DNA from: Saccharopolyspora aridisoli | Lineage (GTDB): Bacteria > Actinomycetota > Actinomycetes > Mycobacteriales > Pseudonocardiaceae | DNA length: 64,000 bases | Direction of reading: 5' to 3' | Assembly: GCF_004348445.1 (NCBI RefSeq) | Contig: NZ_SMKV01000007.1 | Location: 124,001-188,000 of the forward strand | In this document: positions 35,965-46,796 of the stretch, in pieces | Numbering within the stretch: position 1 is the first letter of the stretch | Layout: each line of letters begins with the position of its first letter | Position numbers and translations under genes: made by a program | Notes under the pieces: model-generated | What the model was told of the DNA's origin: nothing | What the model saw: only the letters and a program-made list of their open reading frames with translations | Databases searched by the model: none

Positions 35965-36084
35965 TCACTTCTCTCGACTGGTTTTGTCGGAACCGCCCAC
36001 GACGCACGCGCGTCTGAGCTACGTTTCCGATCGGCCTCGCAGCGGGCCGGAAACTCCGAAAAACCTGGAAAAGAGACTTCTGTC

Positions 36085-36810
36085 GTGAACTACCCCTACG
36101 GCGGCCCGCCGCCCGGTCCGCAGCAGCCCTACGGCGGCCCGCCCTCGGGCCCGCAGCCGCAGCAGCCCTTCGGTCCGCCGTCGGGTCCCCAGCCGCAGCA
36201 GCCTTACCCGCCGCAGCAGGGCTACCCGCAGCAGTACCCGCCACAGCCGTACGGCGCGCCGGGTGCGCACCCGGCGGGTCAGCTCGCCGAGTGGGGCACC
36301 CGAGTGCTGGGTTACCTGATCGACGGCGCGATTCCCGGAGCCGTGTTCTTCCTGCTCTACATGATCTCCGGTCTCGTCGTCGGCGCTGTCGCCAGCGGTG
36401 GCGACGAGGACGCGGCGATGACGGCGTTCATCATCGTCGGGATCGTCGTGGGCCTGCTCTACCTGGGTCTGCTGGTGTTCACCATCTGGAACACCTGCTA
36501 CCGGCGCGGGACGACCGGTCAGACGATCGGCCAGAAGGTCGCCAAGATCAAGACGGTCGGCGAGGCCACCGGTCAGCCGATCGGCTTCGGCAACGCCTTC
36601 CTGCGCCAGATCTGCCACGTCGTGGACTCGGCGATCTGCGGTCTGCCCATCGGCTGGCTCTCCCCGCTGTGGGACGAGAAGAAGCAGACCTGGGCCGACA
36701 AGATCGTCAAGACCGTCGTGGTCGTCGTCCCGGAGGGGCAGCAGGCCCCGCAGGCACCTGGCTACGGCCAGCCCCCGCAGCCGGGCTACGGCCTGCCGCA
36801 GCAGTGGTGA
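36085..36810 (+). CDS. RDD-family membrane protein with Pro/Gln-rich N-terminus
   Basis: The 241-residue protein begins with a long Gly-Pro-Gln-Tyr-rich stretch (about residues 1-65, repeated PYGGPP and QPQQP), then an RDD domain with three hydrophobic spans (about 80-165). The domain has the arginine and aspartate residues LGYLIDGAIPG and ENATGQT-like RGTTGQTIGQKV. A second Pro-rich tail closes it. The role is unknown; RDD proteins have been linked to ion exchange. A perfect 19-bp hairpin follows its stop. Confidence 0.88.
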   Translation: MNYPYGGPPPGPQQPYGGPPSGPQPQQPFGPPSGPQPQQPYPPQQGYPQQYPPQPYGAPGAHPAGQLAEWGTRVLGYLIDGAIPGAVFFLLYMISGLVVGAVASGGDEDAAMTAFIIVGIVVGLLYLGLLVFTIWNTCYRRGTTGQTIGQKVAKIKTVGEATGQPIGFGNAFLRQICHVVDSAICGLPIGWLSPLWDEKKQTWADKIVKTVVVVVPEGQQAPQAPGYGQPPQPGYGLPQQW

Positions 36811-36820
36811 CCCTTGATTG

Positions 36821-36862
36821 ACGTCGATGCCGGTGCGGGACGACCCGCACCGGCATCGACGT
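36821..36862 (+). terminator. Perfect 19-bp hairpin after the RDD gene
   Basis: Bases 36821-36839 pair exactly with 36844-36862 around a four-base loop. There is no T tract, as is common for actinobacterial I-type terminators. It lies 10 bases after the RDD stop and upstream of the preferred start of the next gene. Confidence 0.75.
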
Positions 36863-36873
36863 TCCTCCACCGG

Positions 36874-37254
36874 ATGCGCTTGCCCGGCGCGACGGTGCTG
36901 GCAGGCTGCGCTGGCGCCGCGCTCGTGCTGGCCGCCGGACCCACCTCGGACGCCGGTTTCCCGCTGCCGCCGTGCCCGATCAAGCTCCTCACCGGCTTCG
37001 ACTGCCCGGGCTGCGGTGGCACCCGGATGCTGTTCAGCATCCTGCACGGCGACTTCCCCGCAGCCCTGCAGTTCAACGCACTCGCCGTGCTGCTCCTGCC
37101 GGTGCTGGCCTGGTCCTGGACGGCGTGGGTCGCCGGTCGTCTCGGCCGCCGCCTGCCGACGTGGACCCGTTGGCGCTGGTCACCGCAGGTCCTGCTGGCG
37201 GTGGTCGTGGCCTGGGTCGTGGTCCGCAACGCCGTCCCCGCGCTGCGCCTCTAG
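36874..37254 (+). CDS. DUF2752 membrane protein
   Basis: The 126-residue protein has the DUF2752 signature FDCPGCGGTRM (about residues 44-54) between hydrophobic spans (about 8-28, 62-80 and 104-122). The function is unknown. A TTG at 36814 would also be in frame, but that start lies before the 19-bp hairpin, so the ATG at 36874 is preferred. No good ribosome-binding site is seen. Confidence 0.82.
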   Translation: MRLPGATVLAGCAGAALVLAAGPTSDAGFPLPPCPIKLLTGFDCPGCGGTRMLFSILHGDFPAALQFNALAVLLLPVLAWSWTAWVAGRLGRRLPTWTRWRWSPQVLLAVVVAWVVVRNAVPALRL

Positions 37255-37298
37255 GGACAACTCGCCTGCTCGCCACCTCGAAGTGCGAAAATGGACCG

Positions 37299-38114
37299 GT
37301 GAGCCTCTACCGGGATACCGCGGTCGTGCTGCGGGTGCAGAAGCTGGGTGAGGCGGATCGGATCATCACGCTGCTGACCCGTCGATACGGCAAGGTGCGC
37401 GCGGTCGCCAAGGGCGTGCGCCGGACGACCTCCCGCTTCGGTGCCAGGGTCGAGCCGTTCTGCCACGTCGACGTGCAGCTCTACACCGGTCGCACGCTCG
37501 ACGTCATCACCCAGGTGCAGACCGTCGACGCCTTCGGCGTGCAGATCGTCGAGGACTACCAGCGCTACACCGCGGCCTGCGCGGTGCTGGAGACCGTCGA
37601 CCGGCTGGCCGCCGAGGAGGGCGAGCCGGTGCTGCGCCTGTACCTGCTGGCCGTCGGGGCGCTGCGCGCCCTGTCCGGGCGGGACCGCGATTCCTCGCAG
37701 GTGCTCGACGCGTTCCTGCTGCGCGCGATGTCCTTCGCCGGCTGGTCTCCAGCGCTGACCGAGTGCGCCCGCTGCGGCCAGGGCGGTCCGCACGCCGCGT
37801 TCAACGTGCAGGCCGGTGGCGCGGTGTGCGCGACGTGCAGGCCCGCCGGTTCGGTTCGGCCTTCGGCGCTGACCTTGCCGCTGATGGAGGCGCTGCTGCG
37901 CGGTGACTGGGACACCGCCGAGACCGCCACCGGCCCGGTTCGCCGGGAGGCCAGCGGTTTGGTCGCCGCGCACCTGCAGTGGTACATGGAGCGGCAGTTG
38001 CGGTCGTTGCCGTTGGTGGAGCGGACCGTGCCCGAGCTGATCCGCGAACGCGCTTCGGAAGCGGCGCTGGTCGGAGCCGCGGACGGGGAGAGCGGACGGC
38101 CGCTGGACTGGTGA
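37299..38114 (+). CDS. recO: DNA repair protein RecO
   Basis: The 271-residue protein loads RecA at gaps with RecR. It has the OB-fold N-terminus ([19 protein letters not shown]) and a C-terminal zinc site of two cysteine pairs, CARCGQ and CATCRP (about residues 155-180). The GTG at 37299 gives the usual start MSLYRDTA. It precedes uppS as in mycobacteria. Confidence 0.94.
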   Translation: MSLYRDTAVVLRVQKLGEADRIITLLTRRYGKVRAVAKGVRRTTSRFGARVEPFCHVDVQLYTGRTLDVITQVQTVDAFGVQIVEDYQRYTAACAVLETVDRLAAEEGEPVLRLYLLAVGALRALSGRDRDSSQVLDAFLLRAMSFAGWSPALTECARCGQGGPHAAFNVQAGGAVCATCRPAGSVRPSALTLPLMEALLRGDWDTAETATGPVRREASGLVAAHLQWYMERQLRSLPLVERTVPELIRERASEAALVGAADGESGRPLDW

Positions 38115-38172
38115 TCGAGCTCGGCGGGGACAATGGTCGAGCACGCCGAGCACGCCGAAGGAGAACCTGGAT

Positions 38173-39003
38173 ATGTTGCGACGCCGTGGGCGAGGCAAGG
38201 ACGACCCGACCGTTCGGGCACCCGAGCCGCACTCCTCGGGGGCCAAGCCGCCGGCGTTGCCGCCGGAGTTCGTGCCCAACCACGTCGCGGTGGTGATGGA
38301 CGGCAACGGTCGCTGGGCCAACGAGCGCGGGCTTCCGCGCGTCGAGGGCCACAAGCGCGGCGAGGCGGTGGTGCTGGAGCTGGCCAAGGGCGCCATCGAG
38401 CTCGGCGTGAAGTGGCTTTCGCTGTACGCGTTCTCCACGGAGAACTGGAAGCGCAGTCCGGACGAGGTGCGCTTCCTGATGGGCTTCAACCGGGACGTGA
38501 TCGCTCGCCGCGTCGACGAGCTCGACGAGATGGGCGTGCGGGTGCGCTGGGCGGGGCGCAAGCCGAAGCTGTGGCGCAGCGTGGTCAACACCCTGCAGGC
38601 GGCTGAGGTTCGCACCGCTGGCAACGAAGTCCTCAACCTGACGATGTGCGTGAACTACGGTGGTCGGGCGGAGGTCGGCGACGCCGCGCGAGAGATCGCG
38701 CGACTGGCGGCCGCCGGGAAGATCAACCCGGAACGTGTGGACGAGCGCACGATCGCGAAGTACACCTACCAGCCGGAGATGCCGGACGTGGACCTGTTCA
38801 TCCGGCCGTCGGGTGAGCAGCGAACGTCGAACTTCCTGCTCTGGCAGTCCGCCTACGCCGAGATGGTCTTCCAGGACACGCTGTTCCCCGACGTCGATCG
38901 CACGCACTTCTGGCAGGCGTGCGAGCAGTACGCGCGCCGGGACCGCCGCTTCGGCGGTGCAATCGATCGGTCGGCGACAGCCACGTCGGCCCAGGAGGGC
39001 TAA
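38173..39003 (+). CDS. uppS: Isoprenyl (decaprenyl) diphosphate synthase
   Basis: The 276-residue cis-prenyltransferase makes the polyprenyl diphosphate lipid carrier for cell-wall synthesis. VMDGNGRWA (about residues 42-50) holds the catalytic Asp, and [20 protein letters not shown] near the C-terminus binds isopentenyl diphosphate. Length and the basic N-terminal extension fit the long-chain actinobacterial enzyme (Rv2361c type). It begins about 60 bases after recO. Confidence 0.95.
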   Translation: MLRRRGRGKDDPTVRAPEPHSSGAKPPALPPEFVPNHVAVVMDGNGRWANERGLPRVEGHKRGEAVVLELAKGAIELGVKWLSLYAFSTENWKRSPDEVRFLMGFNRDVIARRVDELDEMGVRVRWAGRKPKLWRSVVNTLQAAEVRTAGNEVLNLTMCVNYGGRAEVGDAAREIARLAAAGKINPERVDERTIAKYTYQPEMPDVDLFIRPSGEQRTSNFLLWQSAYAEMVFQDTLFPDVDRTHFWQACEQYARRDRRFGGAIDRSATATSAQEG

Positions 39004-39007
39004 TTTG

Positions 39008-39433
39008 ATGACCCAAGAGGCCGCTACCACCGCGCGGTTGATGACCGCGGCCAAGGAAGCGTTGGAGAACTACCACGACGTGCACGTCGACGACGACGGC
39101 GCGCTGACGTTCAGGCACTCCGAGGTGCCGTGCGCGGTTCAGGCGATGCAGCTGGCCGAGGGCTTGACCGTGCTGAGCCTGACCTGCGTGGTCGCGTGGG
39201 ACCTTCCCGCGGGTGACGAGCTGGCGCAGTCGGTCGCCGAACGCGCGGGTCAAGGGTTGTTCGGCACGCTGGGCGTGGTGCGCACCGAGCGGGGCGTGGA
39301 CGTGACGCTGCGGTACGCGTTCCCGGCGGAGGGCATGGAGCCGTCGCCGCTGGGCACCCTGCTGATGCTGGTGGTCGCCACGGCGTCGCAGCTGCGCTCG
39401 GAGCTCCTCGCGGAGTCCGAGGGCACGGTCTGA
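39008..39433 (+). CDS. Conserved hypothetical protein after uppS
   Basis: The 141-residue protein has no signal or membrane span. Segments VPCAVQAMQLAEGLTVLSL and GLFGTLGVVRTERGVDVTLRY alternate in a pattern like YbjN/T3SS-chaperone folds, but this is only a suggestion. It follows uppS by four bases, so the two are probably in one operon. The start ATG at 39008 is clear. Confidence 0.7.
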   Translation: MTQEAATTARLMTAAKEALENYHDVHVDDDGALTFRHSEVPCAVQAMQLAEGLTVLSLTCVVAWDLPAGDELAQSVAERAGQGLFGTLGVVRTERGVDVTLRYAFPAEGMEPSPLGTLLMLVVATASQLRSELLAESEGTV

Positions 39434-39489
39434 CCTCGCGGAGATCGTCTTCGCGCCCGAGCTGGTAATACCCGCGCGGGTGATGCCGT

Positions 39490-39531
39490 GGTGTGTCGGA
39501 ACCCCGGCGTGAACTGGGGTTTCGTCACACC
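39490..39531. promoter_or_regulatory. Imperfect 16-bp inverted repeat upstream of the metal permease
   Basis: GGTGTGTCGGAACCCC (39490-39505) is followed by GGGGTTTCGTCACACC (39516-39531), which pairs with it at 14 of 16 positions around a 10-base loop. It ends 50 bases before the permease gene. It may be a terminator for the upstream gene or an operator. The sequence does not match the AT-rich Zur consensus. Confidence 0.4.
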
Positions 39532-39581
39532 GGGGCCCGACCCCGCAACGGTGCCCTCGCGGCACTGGCACGATTGCGCCC

Positions 39582-40586
39582 GTGACCGAGATCGCCGAGC
39601 AGCAGCGGACGCGCCGTCCCGTGATCACCTCGTTGGAGGTGATGTGCGGGCTGCTGGTCCTAGCCGTGATCTTCCAGCCGCAGCTGACGGCGGTCCTGGA
39701 TGTGCCCGCGCTGCGCACCGGATCGACAGTGTTCGTCGCCGTGTGCGTGCAGGCGATGCCGTTCCTGGTGTTCGGCGTGCTGGTCAGCGGCCTGATCGCG
39801 GCGTTCGTGCCACCGCGCGTGCTGCACCGGGCCCTGCCGGTGAGAACCGGAGCCGCGGTACCGGTCGCCGGGCTCGCCGGCGTGGCGCTTCCCGGCTGCG
39901 AGTGCGCCTCGGTGCCGGTGGCGCGGAGGCTCATGCAGCAGGGCGTCGCCCCGGCCGCCGCGCTCGCGTTCCTGCTGGCCGCACCGGCGGTGAACCCGGT
40001 CGTCCTGGTCTCCACGGCGGTGGCGTTCCCCGCCGACCCGTGGATGGTGCCCGCCCGCTTCCTCGGCTCGCTGCTGACCGCCTGCGTGATGGGCTGGCTG
40101 TGGGCCAAGCTCGGCCGCGCCGAGTGGCTGGCCGAGCGCGCGCTGCGCCGCGTCGAGGCGCACCAGGCCGAAGGCAGCAGGTGGGCGGTGTTCGCCGAGT
40201 CCGCGCGGCACGACCTGGTGGAGGCCGCCGGTTTCCTGGTCCTGGGCGGCCTGACGTCGGCGGTGTTCAACGTGCTGGTGCCCGCCGCGTGGCTGGAGAC
40301 GCTGGGCGGCCAGATCGTGCTCGGTGTGCTGGTCATGGCGGTGCTGGCCGTCGTGCTGGCGCTGTGCAGCGAGGCCGACGCGTTCGTGGTCGCCTCCATG
40401 CCCGGCCTGCCGCTGCTGCCGAAGCTGGTGTTCCTGGTGGTCGGTCCGGCGGTGGACCTGAAGCTGATCGCGCTGCAGTCCGGTGCCTTCGGCCGCCGCT
40501 TCGCCGCCCGCTTCGCACCGGCGACGTTCCTGGTCGCGATCGGATGCGCGTGCGTCGTGGGCGCCGCGCTGCTGGGAGGTGCGTGA
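39582..40586 (+). CDS. Permease of the ArsP/DUF318 type
   Basis: The 334-residue integral membrane protein has about eight hydrophobic spans and the family stretch GVALPGCECASVPVARRL (about residues 105-122) followed by AAALAFLLAAPAVNPVV. This matches ArsP/YraQ permeases. The next gene, overlapping by the stop base, encodes a TIGR03943-like protein, a common partner. Convergent smtB-zur genes and the partner suggest metal transport, probably zinc-linked. The GTG at 39582 is the start. Confidence 0.86.
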   Translation: MTEIAEQQRTRRPVITSLEVMCGLLVLAVIFQPQLTAVLDVPALRTGSTVFVAVCVQAMPFLVFGVLVSGLIAAFVPPRVLHRALPVRTGAAVPVAGLAGVALPGCECASVPVARRLMQQGVAPAAALAFLLAAPAVNPVVLVSTAVAFPADPWMVPARFLGSLLTACVMGWLWAKLGRAEWLAERALRRVEAHQAEGSRWAVFAESARHDLVEAAGFLVLGGLTSAVFNVLVPAAWLETLGGQIVLGVLVMAVLAVVLALCSEADAFVVASMPGLPLLPKLVFLVVGPAVDLKLIALQSGAFGRRFAARFAPATFLVAIGCACVVGAALLGGA

Positions 40587-41287
40587 TGCGGCGGGAGAGC
40601 CAGAACATCCTGCTGGTGCTGCTCGGCGGCGCGCTGCTGAAGATCTCGTTGACCGGCGACTTCCTGCGCTACGTCAAACCCTCGTTGCAGCCGTGGCTGA
40701 TCGTCGCCGGACTGGTGATGATCGGGCTCGCCGGATTCGCCATCGTCCGCGACATCCGCGCCGGACAGGTCGCCGACCAGCACGAGCACGGCACCCGCAG
40801 TCCCTGGATGCTGCTGCTTCCGGTCTTCGCGATCTTCCTGATCGCCCCGCCCGCGCTCGGCTCGGACTCGGTCACCCGCGACCGCGCCGCAGGCGCCCCG
40901 GCGGCCCCCAGCCAGGCCCGGTTCCCCCCGCTGCCACCCGGCCAGGCGCCGATGCTGAGCATGTCGGAGTTCCTGACCCGCGTGGTCTGGGACGACACCG
41001 GCGAGCTCAACGACCGAACAGTCCGCTTGCAGGGATTCGTCGTCCACCCGACGCCGGAGACCACACAGCTGGCCAGGATGCGGATCAGCTGCTGCGCGGC
41101 CGACGCCACCGCGGTCAAGATCGACCTGCCCAGTCCGCAGGCCGAGAAGCTCCCGGCCGACACCTGGATCGAGATCACCGGTCGGCTGCGCCCAGGCACG
41201 GCCACCGAGGCCAACGGCTACGTCCCAACGGTCGACCTCCACACCCTCCAGCAGATCCCAGCCCCGCCGGACACCTACGAGTACTAG
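40586..41287 (+). CDS. TIGR03943-like membrane protein
   Basis: The 233-residue protein has two or three N-terminal hydrophobic spans (about residues 8-25, 38-56 and 72-92). A soluble region follows with RLQGFVVHP and RMRISCCAADATAVKID. The paired cysteines SCC resemble the family's conserved metal-binding site. It overlaps the permease gene by one base and probably works with it. The family is often regulated by zinc. The C-terminus ends with LHTLQQIPAPPD. Confidence 0.84.
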   Translation: MRRESQNILLVLLGGALLKISLTGDFLRYVKPSLQPWLIVAGLVMIGLAGFAIVRDIRAGQVADQHEHGTRSPWMLLLPVFAIFLIAPPALGSDSVTRDRAAGAPAAPSQARFPPLPPGQAPMLSMSEFLTRVVWDDTGELNDRTVRLQGFVVHPTPETTQLARMRISCCAADATAVKIDLPSPQAEKLPADTWIEITGRLRPGTATEANGYVPTVDLHTLQQIPAPPDTYEY

Positions 41288-41309
41288 GAGGTGGTGAGTG
41301 CTCTGCTCG

Positions 41310-41385
41310 GCCGTGCGGGTAGCGGAACCTGAGCGGTTCCCTGATCTCCGTGCGCCGATCCTCGTGCATGCCGACGCACTGCGAC
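41310..41385 (+). repeat. Dispersed intergenic repeat, copy 2
   Basis: GTGCGGGTAGCGGAACCTGA is followed by CTGATCTCCGTGCGCC and then a GTGCATGCCGAC segment. It matches copies at 1208-1290 and 46509-46585. The copy lies in the 180-base gap between two convergent genes. A weaker relative is seen at 44685-44725. Confidence 0.55.
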
Positions 41386-41426
41386 GGAACAGCTGGAGAA
41401 CCCGCGGTGGTGCAAGCTGCCAGGGC

Positions 41427-41462
41427 GGTGGAGGGTGATGCGGCTCCGCCGCATGCTCCACC
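41427..41462. terminator. Bidirectional terminator hairpin
   Basis: GGTGGAG (41427-41433) pairs with CTCCACC (41456-41462), and ATGCGGC (41438-41444) pairs with GCCGCAT (41448-41454) around a TCC loop. The stem serves the convergent TIGR03943-like and zur genes. Confidence 0.62.
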
Positions 41463-41467
41463 AGTCC

Positions 41468-41893
41468 TCAGAAACCCTTGGCAGTGCAATCTGGGCAGGT
41501 GCCGACGATCTCGACGGTGTGGCTGACGTCGGAGAAGCCGTGTTCCTGGCCGATGCGCTCGGCCCAGTTCTCCACCGGCGGGTCGGCGACCTCGACGGTG
41601 CGACCGCAGTGCCGGCACAGCAGGTGATGGTGGTGGTGGCTCGAACAGCGCCGGTAGACGGCCTCGCCGGAGGCGGTGCGCAGCACATCGACCTCGCCGG
41701 CGTCGGCGAGCGTCTGCAGCGTTCGGTACACGGTCGTCAGGCCGATCCCCTCGCCCTGTCGCCGCAGCTCCTCGTGCAGCTCCTGGGCCGAGCGGAAGTC
41801 GTTGACGTGGTCGAGCAACTGCGACACCGCAGCCCGCTGCTTGGTGGCGCGCAGTCCCGGTACGCCTACGGTGGGCTCCTGGCCGGTGGTCAC
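41468..41893 (-). CDS. zur: Zinc-responsive Fur family regulator Zur
   Basis: The 141-residue protein has a winged helix (QLLDHVNDFRSAQELHEELR, LTTVYRTLQTLADAGEV) and the HHHHH loop CSSHHHHHLLC (about residues 83-93). The cysteine pairs LCRHCGR and GTCPDC form the structural zinc site. The gene order with the upstream ArsR/SmtB gene, in which the two overlap (GTGA), matches mycobacterial smtB-furB, where FurB is Zur. It would repress zinc-uptake genes. Confidence 0.92.
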   Translation of the reverse strand: MTTGQEPTVGVPGLRATKQRAAVSQLLDHVNDFRSAQELHEELRRQGEGIGLTTVYRTLQTLADAGEVDVLRTASGEAVYRRCSSHHHHHLLCRHCGRTVEVADPPVENWAERIGQEHGFSDVSHTVEIVGTCPDCTAKGF

Positions 41894-42345
41894 GCTGTCT
41901 CCGTCTCCTGTCCGCCGTCGTCTGCGTCTTCGCCCGTCCGTGCGCGGGCGGTCTCCTCGGCGTGCGTCGCCGCATCCACCACGATATGCGCCAAGTGCTC
42001 GTCTACCAGTCGGTACATGACCTCCCGGCCGTGCCGCTCGCCGAAGACCACGCCCGCCGACTTCAGCACCCGCAGGTGCTGGCTGATCAGCGGCTGCGCC
42101 ACGCCCAGCGCGTCGACCAGCTCGTGCACGCAGCGCTCCGACGTGCGCAGCTGCAGCACGATCGCGATGCGCACCGGCGCGGCCAGCGCGCGCAGCAGCT
42201 CACCCGCGTCGTGCAGGACCCGCTGGTCGCGCACCGGCACCGGCCGCACGTCGCGGTCCGGCGAGTGGACGTGGTCCTCCGGCCGGTCCGGACGCGGAGC
42301 GCTGCTCTGGCCGGAGGCCACGCCATGACGTTCCACGCGCACCAT
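41890..42345 (-). CDS. smtB: ArsR/SmtB family zinc sensor
   Basis: The 151-residue protein has a winged helix (RALAAPVRIAIVLQLRTSE, ALGVAQPLISQHLRVLKSAG). The C-terminal helix contains D-E-H followed ten residues later by H-A-E-E, which fits the alpha-5 zinc-sensing motif DxHx10HxxE. It probably derepresses zur when zinc is abundant, as Rv2358 does. The N-terminal extension of about 45 residues has several histidines (EDHVHSPDRD). The ATG at 42345 is chosen. Confidence 0.9.
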   Translation of the reverse strand: MVRVERHGVASGQSSAPRPDRPEDHVHSPDRDVRPVPVRDQRVLHDAGELLRALAAPVRIAIVLQLRTSERCVHELVDALGVAQPLISQHLRVLKSAGVVFGERHGREVMYRLVDEHLAHIVVDAATHAEETARARTGEDADDGGQETETA

Positions 42346-42498
42346 CCTACGGGTAGCAGGTGATCGCCCCGATCGGTCGATGCCGGGTGCGGTCACCCGC
42401 CGCGAGCGGACGGTCCCGCAGCGCTCACGGACCGGCCGGAATCCGGAGCCCGCGCCATCGGTACGCTGGGAAACTCCAGCTCGACCTGCTGGTTCTAC

Positions 42499-43914
<1,416 letters not shown>

Positions 43915-44002
43915 GCCAGATGCGGAAGTCCGGAGAACCAGGCCGGTTCCGCAGCGGGCCCGGCCCGCTCGCGGCCGGTGGTGGATCTGCGAAGATGCCC
44001 CG

Positions 44003-44656
44003 GTGAGCGCACATCATCCCGCCCACCGGTCGCGGACCGGTCGCATCCTCTCGCGCGCCTTGGCCGGTGCGTTGCTGGTGGCGATCCTGGTGGTCGGCGG
44101 TACCGCGGTCCGCGTGTGGCAGGTGGCGCGCGCGGACGACCGGAAGCCGGTGGACATCGTGGTGGTGCTGGGTGCCGCGCAGTACCACGGCAAGCCGTCA
44201 GACATCCTCGAAGCCAGGCTGGAGCAGGCACTCGGCCTCTACGAGGACGGGCTCACCGACTACATCGTCACCGTCGGCGGCCGAAAGGCCGGTGACGCCT
44301 ACACCGAGGCCCAGGCCGGCAAGAGCTGGCTGGTGGACAACGGCGTTCCGCGCGACAAGATCGTCGACGTCGACGTCGGCAGCGACACCCTCGGCAGCAT
44401 GCAGGCGGTGTCGGACCTGGCGGAGCGGCGCCGCTGGGACAGCGCGCTGATCGTCAGCGACCCGTGGCACTCGCTGCGGGCTCGGACCATGGCCAACGAC
44501 ATGGGCCTCGAAGCGTGGGCCTCACCGGCCCGCTCGGGCCCGGTGGTCCAGACCCGCGAGATCCAGATGAAGTACATCGTTCGCGAGACCGGCGCCCTGC
44601 TCTTCTACCGCCTCACCCACGCCCCAGCCGAACTCAACGGCGACGGCCTCGGTTGA
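44003..44656 (+). CDS. YdcF/DUF218 family protein
   Basis: The 217-residue protein has one N-terminal membrane anchor (about residues 18-38) and a DUF218 domain. VVLGAAQYHGKPSDILEARL, VTVGGRKAGDAYTEA and VSDPWHSLRARTM are its conserved elements. The family includes SanA/ElyC-like envelope proteins of uncertain activity. A GTG at 44003 is the start. It sits alone between glyS and dgt. Confidence 0.86.
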   Translation: MSAHHPAHRSRTGRILSRALAGALLVAILVVGGTAVRVWQVARADDRKPVDIVVVLGAAQYHGKPSDILEARLEQALGLYEDGLTDYIVTVGGRKAGDAYTEAQAGKSWLVDNGVPRDKIVDVDVGSDTLGSMQAVSDLAERRRWDSALIVSDPWHSLRARTMANDMGLEAWASPARSGPVVQTREIQMKYIVRETGALLFYRLTHAPAELNGDGLG

Positions 44657-44865
44657 TGAGGGTCGTACCCGTGGTCGTTCTGCGTGGCGGTGTGCGGGTG
44701 GTGGGAGCTCAGCAGTCTCTGCGGCGGTGCTTGCTGAGTCCCACACCCGAGGCAGCGGCAACGCCGCATCCCTCCACGGCCATCGGGCCGATCGAGGAGT
44801 GGTGTTGACTCCGCTTTCGGGTTCGTGGCGTGGAAATGTCATCTTCGGGGCTTAGCCTCACTGCG

Positions 44866-46134
44866 ATGGGCTCGAAACTGGCCGGGTACGGCGAGAACGA
44901 CCTCCAACGGCTGCACCCCGAGGCGCCGAAGGAGGCAGCGTCGTCGCACCCGGACGACCGCACCCCGTTCGCGCGCGACCGCGCGCGCGTGCTGCACTCC
45001 GCCGCGTTGCGCCGGCTGGCCGGCAAGACGCAGGTGATGGGGCCCAACGAGGGCGCCGAGGTCCCGCGAACCCGGTTGACGCACTCGCTGGAGGTCGCGC
45101 AGATCGGGAGGGGCATCGCCACCGCGCTCGGCGCCGACCCCGACCTGGTGGACACCGCCGGTCTCGCCCACGACATCGGGCACCCGCCCTTCGGGCACAA
45201 CGGTGAGCGCGCGCTCGACGAGCTGGCGGCCGGGCACGGCGGGTTCGAGGGCAACGCGCAGACGTTGCGCATCCTCACCAGGTTGGAGCCGAAGGTCACC
45301 GATTCCGGCGAGATCGGGCGCGGCCTGAACCTGACCCGCGCCTGCCTGGACGCTGCGACGAAGTACCCGTGGCGCAAGCGCCCGGGTGAGATCAAGTTCG
45401 GCGTCTACGACGACGACCTGGAGGTCTTCGAGTGGCTGCGCGACGGCTCGCCGGATCACCGGCGCTGCCTGGAGGCGCAGATCATGGACTGGGCCGATGA
45501 CGTGGCCTACTCGGTGCACGACGTCGAGGACGCGGTGATCTCCGGGCGGATCTCGTTGCGGGCGCTGACCGATCCGCAGGAGCGCGCGCAGATCGCGAAG
45601 CTGGCGGACGAGCGGTTCCTGCGCAGCGGCGAGACCGCGCTGCTGGAGCAGGCGGCCGAGGAGCTGGTGCGCTGGCCGGTGGTGGCCGCGGTCCTCGACT
45701 ACGACGGGACGCTCTCGGCGCAGGTCGCGTTGAAGCGGCTGACCAGCGAGCTCGTCGGCCGGTTCGTGGCCGCGGCGGTCGGTGGCACGGTGGCGCGCTT
45801 CGGGCCCGGGCTGACCCGCTACCGCGCGGACCTGGTGCTGCCGGAGGAGGCCGTCGCCGAGGTGACGGTGCTCAAGGCGATGGCGGTGCGCTACGTGCTG
45901 CACGACGGCGACCGGCGGCGGATGCAGGCCAGGCAGCGGGAGCGGCTGGCCGAGCTCGTCGAGGCGCTGAGCGAGAGCGCACCGGATTCACTCGATCCGG
46001 TGATGCACGATGCTTGGACACGAGCTTCGGACGATTCGTCCCGATATCGGGTGGTACTGGACCAGGTCGCGTCGTTGACGGATGCGCAGGCTGTGATCTG
46101 GCATGAACGCCATGTGCACAGCGTGGCCAAGTAA
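44866..46134 (+). CDS. dgt: Deoxyguanosinetriphosphate triphosphohydrolase-like protein
   Basis: The 422-residue HD-domain protein hydrolyses dNTPs to nucleosides and triphosphate. [15 protein letters not shown], then [13 protein letters not shown], form the metal-binding HD motif (about residues 65-115). [16 protein letters not shown] carries a further metal ligand. The ATG at 44866 is chosen because the conserved region starts soon after; the earlier ATG at 44830 is in frame. dgt precedes dnaG by several genes here, although they are adjacent in mycobacteria. Confidence 0.93.
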   Translation: MGSKLAGYGENDLQRLHPEAPKEAASSHPDDRTPFARDRARVLHSAALRRLAGKTQVMGPNEGAEVPRTRLTHSLEVAQIGRGIATALGADPDLVDTAGLAHDIGHPPFGHNGERALDELAAGHGGFEGNAQTLRILTRLEPKVTDSGEIGRGLNLTRACLDAATKYPWRKRPGEIKFGVYDDDLEVFEWLRDGSPDHRRCLEAQIMDWADDVAYSVHDVEDAVISGRISLRALTDPQERAQIAKLADERFLRSGETALLEQAAEELVRWPVVAAVLDYDGTLSAQVALKRLTSELVGRFVAAAVGGTVARFGPGLTRYRADLVLPEEAVAEVTVLKAMAVRYVLHDGDRRRMQARQRERLAELVEALSESAPDSLDPVMHDAWTRASDDSSRYRVVLDQVASLTDAQAVIWHERHVHSVAK

Positions 46135-46315
46135 CTGTGACGTTAATCCGAATGGGGGTGAATGGATCTCGTGTTGTCCAGGACAATCCTCACTCAGAGT
46201 GTCGACTGGCAGGTTCTGCTGGCGGCATGTGCCCTGATCCCCGTACCGCGCGGCATCCCGAGCCGAGCGGCGGCGGCCCGTCGTTCCCCGACGCCGGGCC
46301 GCGAGGAGACCCCGA

Positions 46316-46501
46316 ATGCGCAATCGGCACTACATCCAGAAGCTCGTCGTCGGAGGCGAGCCGTACGTCAACGCGGACAACCTCGCCGACTGGATCAAAG
46401 ATCTTCGCTGGCAGGACCCCGCGGGCCAGCGAGCCGCCGAGTACATCGCCCAGGAGCTCCGCCTCATGGGCCTGAGCGACATCGAGGAATCCCTCCGCTG
46501 A
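46316..46501 (+). CDS. Conserved small hypothetical protein
   Basis: The 61-residue product begins with ATG at 46316, eight bases after GAGGAG. Its sequence (LVVGGEPYVNADNLADWIKD, AAEYIAQELRLMG) has charged helical segments and no low-complexity shadow pattern, so it is probably real. No family is recognised. It lies between dgt and the serpin gene. Confidence 0.6.
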   Translation: MRNRHYIQKLVVGGEPYVNADNLADWIKDLRWQDPAGQRAAEYIAQELRLMGLSDIEESLR

Positions 46502-46508
46502 CCTATGC

Positions 46509-46585
46509 TCAGCGGCCTGTCGGGTAGCGGGAGCTGACACGCCCCCTGGAATCTGTGCGCCACTCCTGACGCATGTCAACACGGC
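46509..46585 (+). repeat. Dispersed intergenic repeat, copy 3
   Basis: TCGGGTAGCGGGAGCTGA and CTGTGCGCCACTCCTGACGC match copies at 1208-1290 and 41310-41385 in order. The rest of the 295-base gap before the serpin gene has no recognised feature. Confidence 0.5.
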
Positions 46586-46796
46586 GCACTCACCAGAAGA
46601 CGTGTCAGAACCCGCCCCATGCGAGCTGCGAGGGTGATGCTCACAGCTCGCGGCTCCGCCGATCGCGCGCCGTCCGACAGCGGTACGGCAGATCCGCTAG
46701 AAGCCGGGAGTGCTCGCGGACGGGTCCGTGCGCCGTGCTCTGGCAGACTCGGGATCAAGCCCGAGTCTCCTCGACGCGGAACGGAGCCCTGCGGAC

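Noticed and set aside
38798-41461. Minus-strand frame of more than 800 codons opposite the permease region
   Set aside because: Composition is Ser/Thr/Arg-rich without motifs, and it overlaps several real genes.
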